In this document: positions 5,234 to 5,505 of the stretch, piece by piece | How the letters are laid out: every line of letters starts with the position of its first letter | Position numbering within the stretch: the first letter of the stretch is position 1 | Assembly (NCBI GenBank): GCA_030668755.1 | Contig: DAOVEW010000111.1 | Location: 1 to 5,505 of the forward strand | Direction: 5' to 3' | Length of the DNA: 5,505 bases | From: Bacillota bacterium | GTDB lineage: Bacteria > Armatimonadota > Hebobacteria > Hebobacterales > Hebobacteraceae | Notes under the pieces: model-generated | Told to the model about the DNA's origin: nothing | Seen by the model: only the letters and a program-made list of their open reading frames with translations | The model's database searches: none | Translations under genes and position numbers: made by a program

Positions 5234-5505
5234 GCGCTCGTCTCGGCCGAGCGCATCTGCACTTCCCGCCCTGCCAGCAGCCCGCTCGCCGAGGCCTGGA
5301 CGAGGCCCCGCGTCACACCCGCGCCATCTCCGACCGCGAACAGATTCGCGATCTTAGTCTCGAGCCTCTCCGTGAGCCGCGGCCGCGCGGAATAGAACTT
5401 CACTTCGATCCCGTACAGCAGCGTGTGGCGAGAGCCGATGCCGGGCGCAAAGTGGTCCAGTGCCTCGAGGGCCTCCAGGGCGCTGGAGAGATAGCGGTGT
5501 GGCAG
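5230..5505 (-). CDS. FAD/NAD(P)-dependent oxidoreductase, C-terminal part (cut by window edge)
   Basis: The last 91 residues of a flavoprotein dehydrogenase of the COG2509-like NAD(P)/FAD oxidoreductase group are visible. Recognisable blocks are LLYGIEVKFYSARPRLT (29-45) and NLFAVGDGAGVTRGLVQASASG (54-75), whose VGDGAG contacts the flavin in this fold and lies in the closing strand-turn-helix. The N-terminal FAD-binding GxGxxG lies beyond the right edge. The substrate is unknown for this group. The TAG stop (5232-5230) overlaps the stop of the convergent substrate-binding protein gene. The C-terminus after the last helix is short, as in relatives, so the gene appears complete at this end. Confidence 0.9.
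   Translation of the reverse strand: MPHRYLSSALEALEALDHFAPGIGSRHTLLYGIEVKFYSARPRLTERLETKIANLFAVGDGAGVTRGLVQASASGLLAGREVQMRSAETSA

Overview
The window is a high-GC bacterial segment, judging by sigma70-type promoters, Shine-Dalgarno sites, several GTG starts and a bacterial tRNA-Pro. The genes (rubredoxin-like protein, zinc and iron alcohol dehydrogenases, a Thermotoga/clostridia-type FAD oxidoreductase, a zinc-ribbon/TPR protein and a planctomycete- or Armatimonadota-like binding protein) fit an environmental, possibly anaerobic lineage. The phylum cannot be fixed from sequence alone. No mobile element, CRISPR array or phage gene was seen.

Left part (1-1021). A minus-strand unit starts at a near-consensus promoter (TTGACA-17-TATACT, 847 to 819). 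It runs through a leader of about 190 nt with three mutually exclusive stem-loops, then a rubredoxin-like gene (463-624) and a zinc-dependent alcohol/polyol dehydrogenase that leaves the left edge (1-407). The leader folds like a transcription attenuator: early hairpin, competing long-range helix, then a GC-rich hairpin followed by CCTTTT. The rubredoxin-like protein keeps the second CxxC knuckle, but Arg occupies both first-knuckle positions and a displaced CxC follows.

Middle part (927-3475). A divergent plus-strand promoter (TTGCCC-17-TATACT) drives a six-helix membrane protein of 378 aa. Its large, predicted cytoplasmic loop carries eight cysteines resembling a two-CW motif plus a CxxC. 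Next, 171 nt downstream, is a complete iron-dependent alcohol dehydrogenase (2330-3475) with all metal ligands. The two divergent units therefore pair two unrelated alcohol dehydrogenase families with two Cys-rich proteins that may bind metal, which suggests a redox or alcohol/aldehyde metabolism theme. That link is inference.

Right part (3490-5505). A small minus-strand zinc-ribbon/TPR protein (3490-3879) converges on the iron dehydrogenase with a 14-nt gap. A tRNA-Pro(CGG) at 4151-4225 has its own strong promoter. A ModA-like exported substrate-binding protein (4337-5233) follows with no clear promoter of its own. It meets the C-terminal part of an FAD/NAD(P) oxidoreductase (5230-5505, minus) head-on, and both stop codons are read from one CTAG palindrome.
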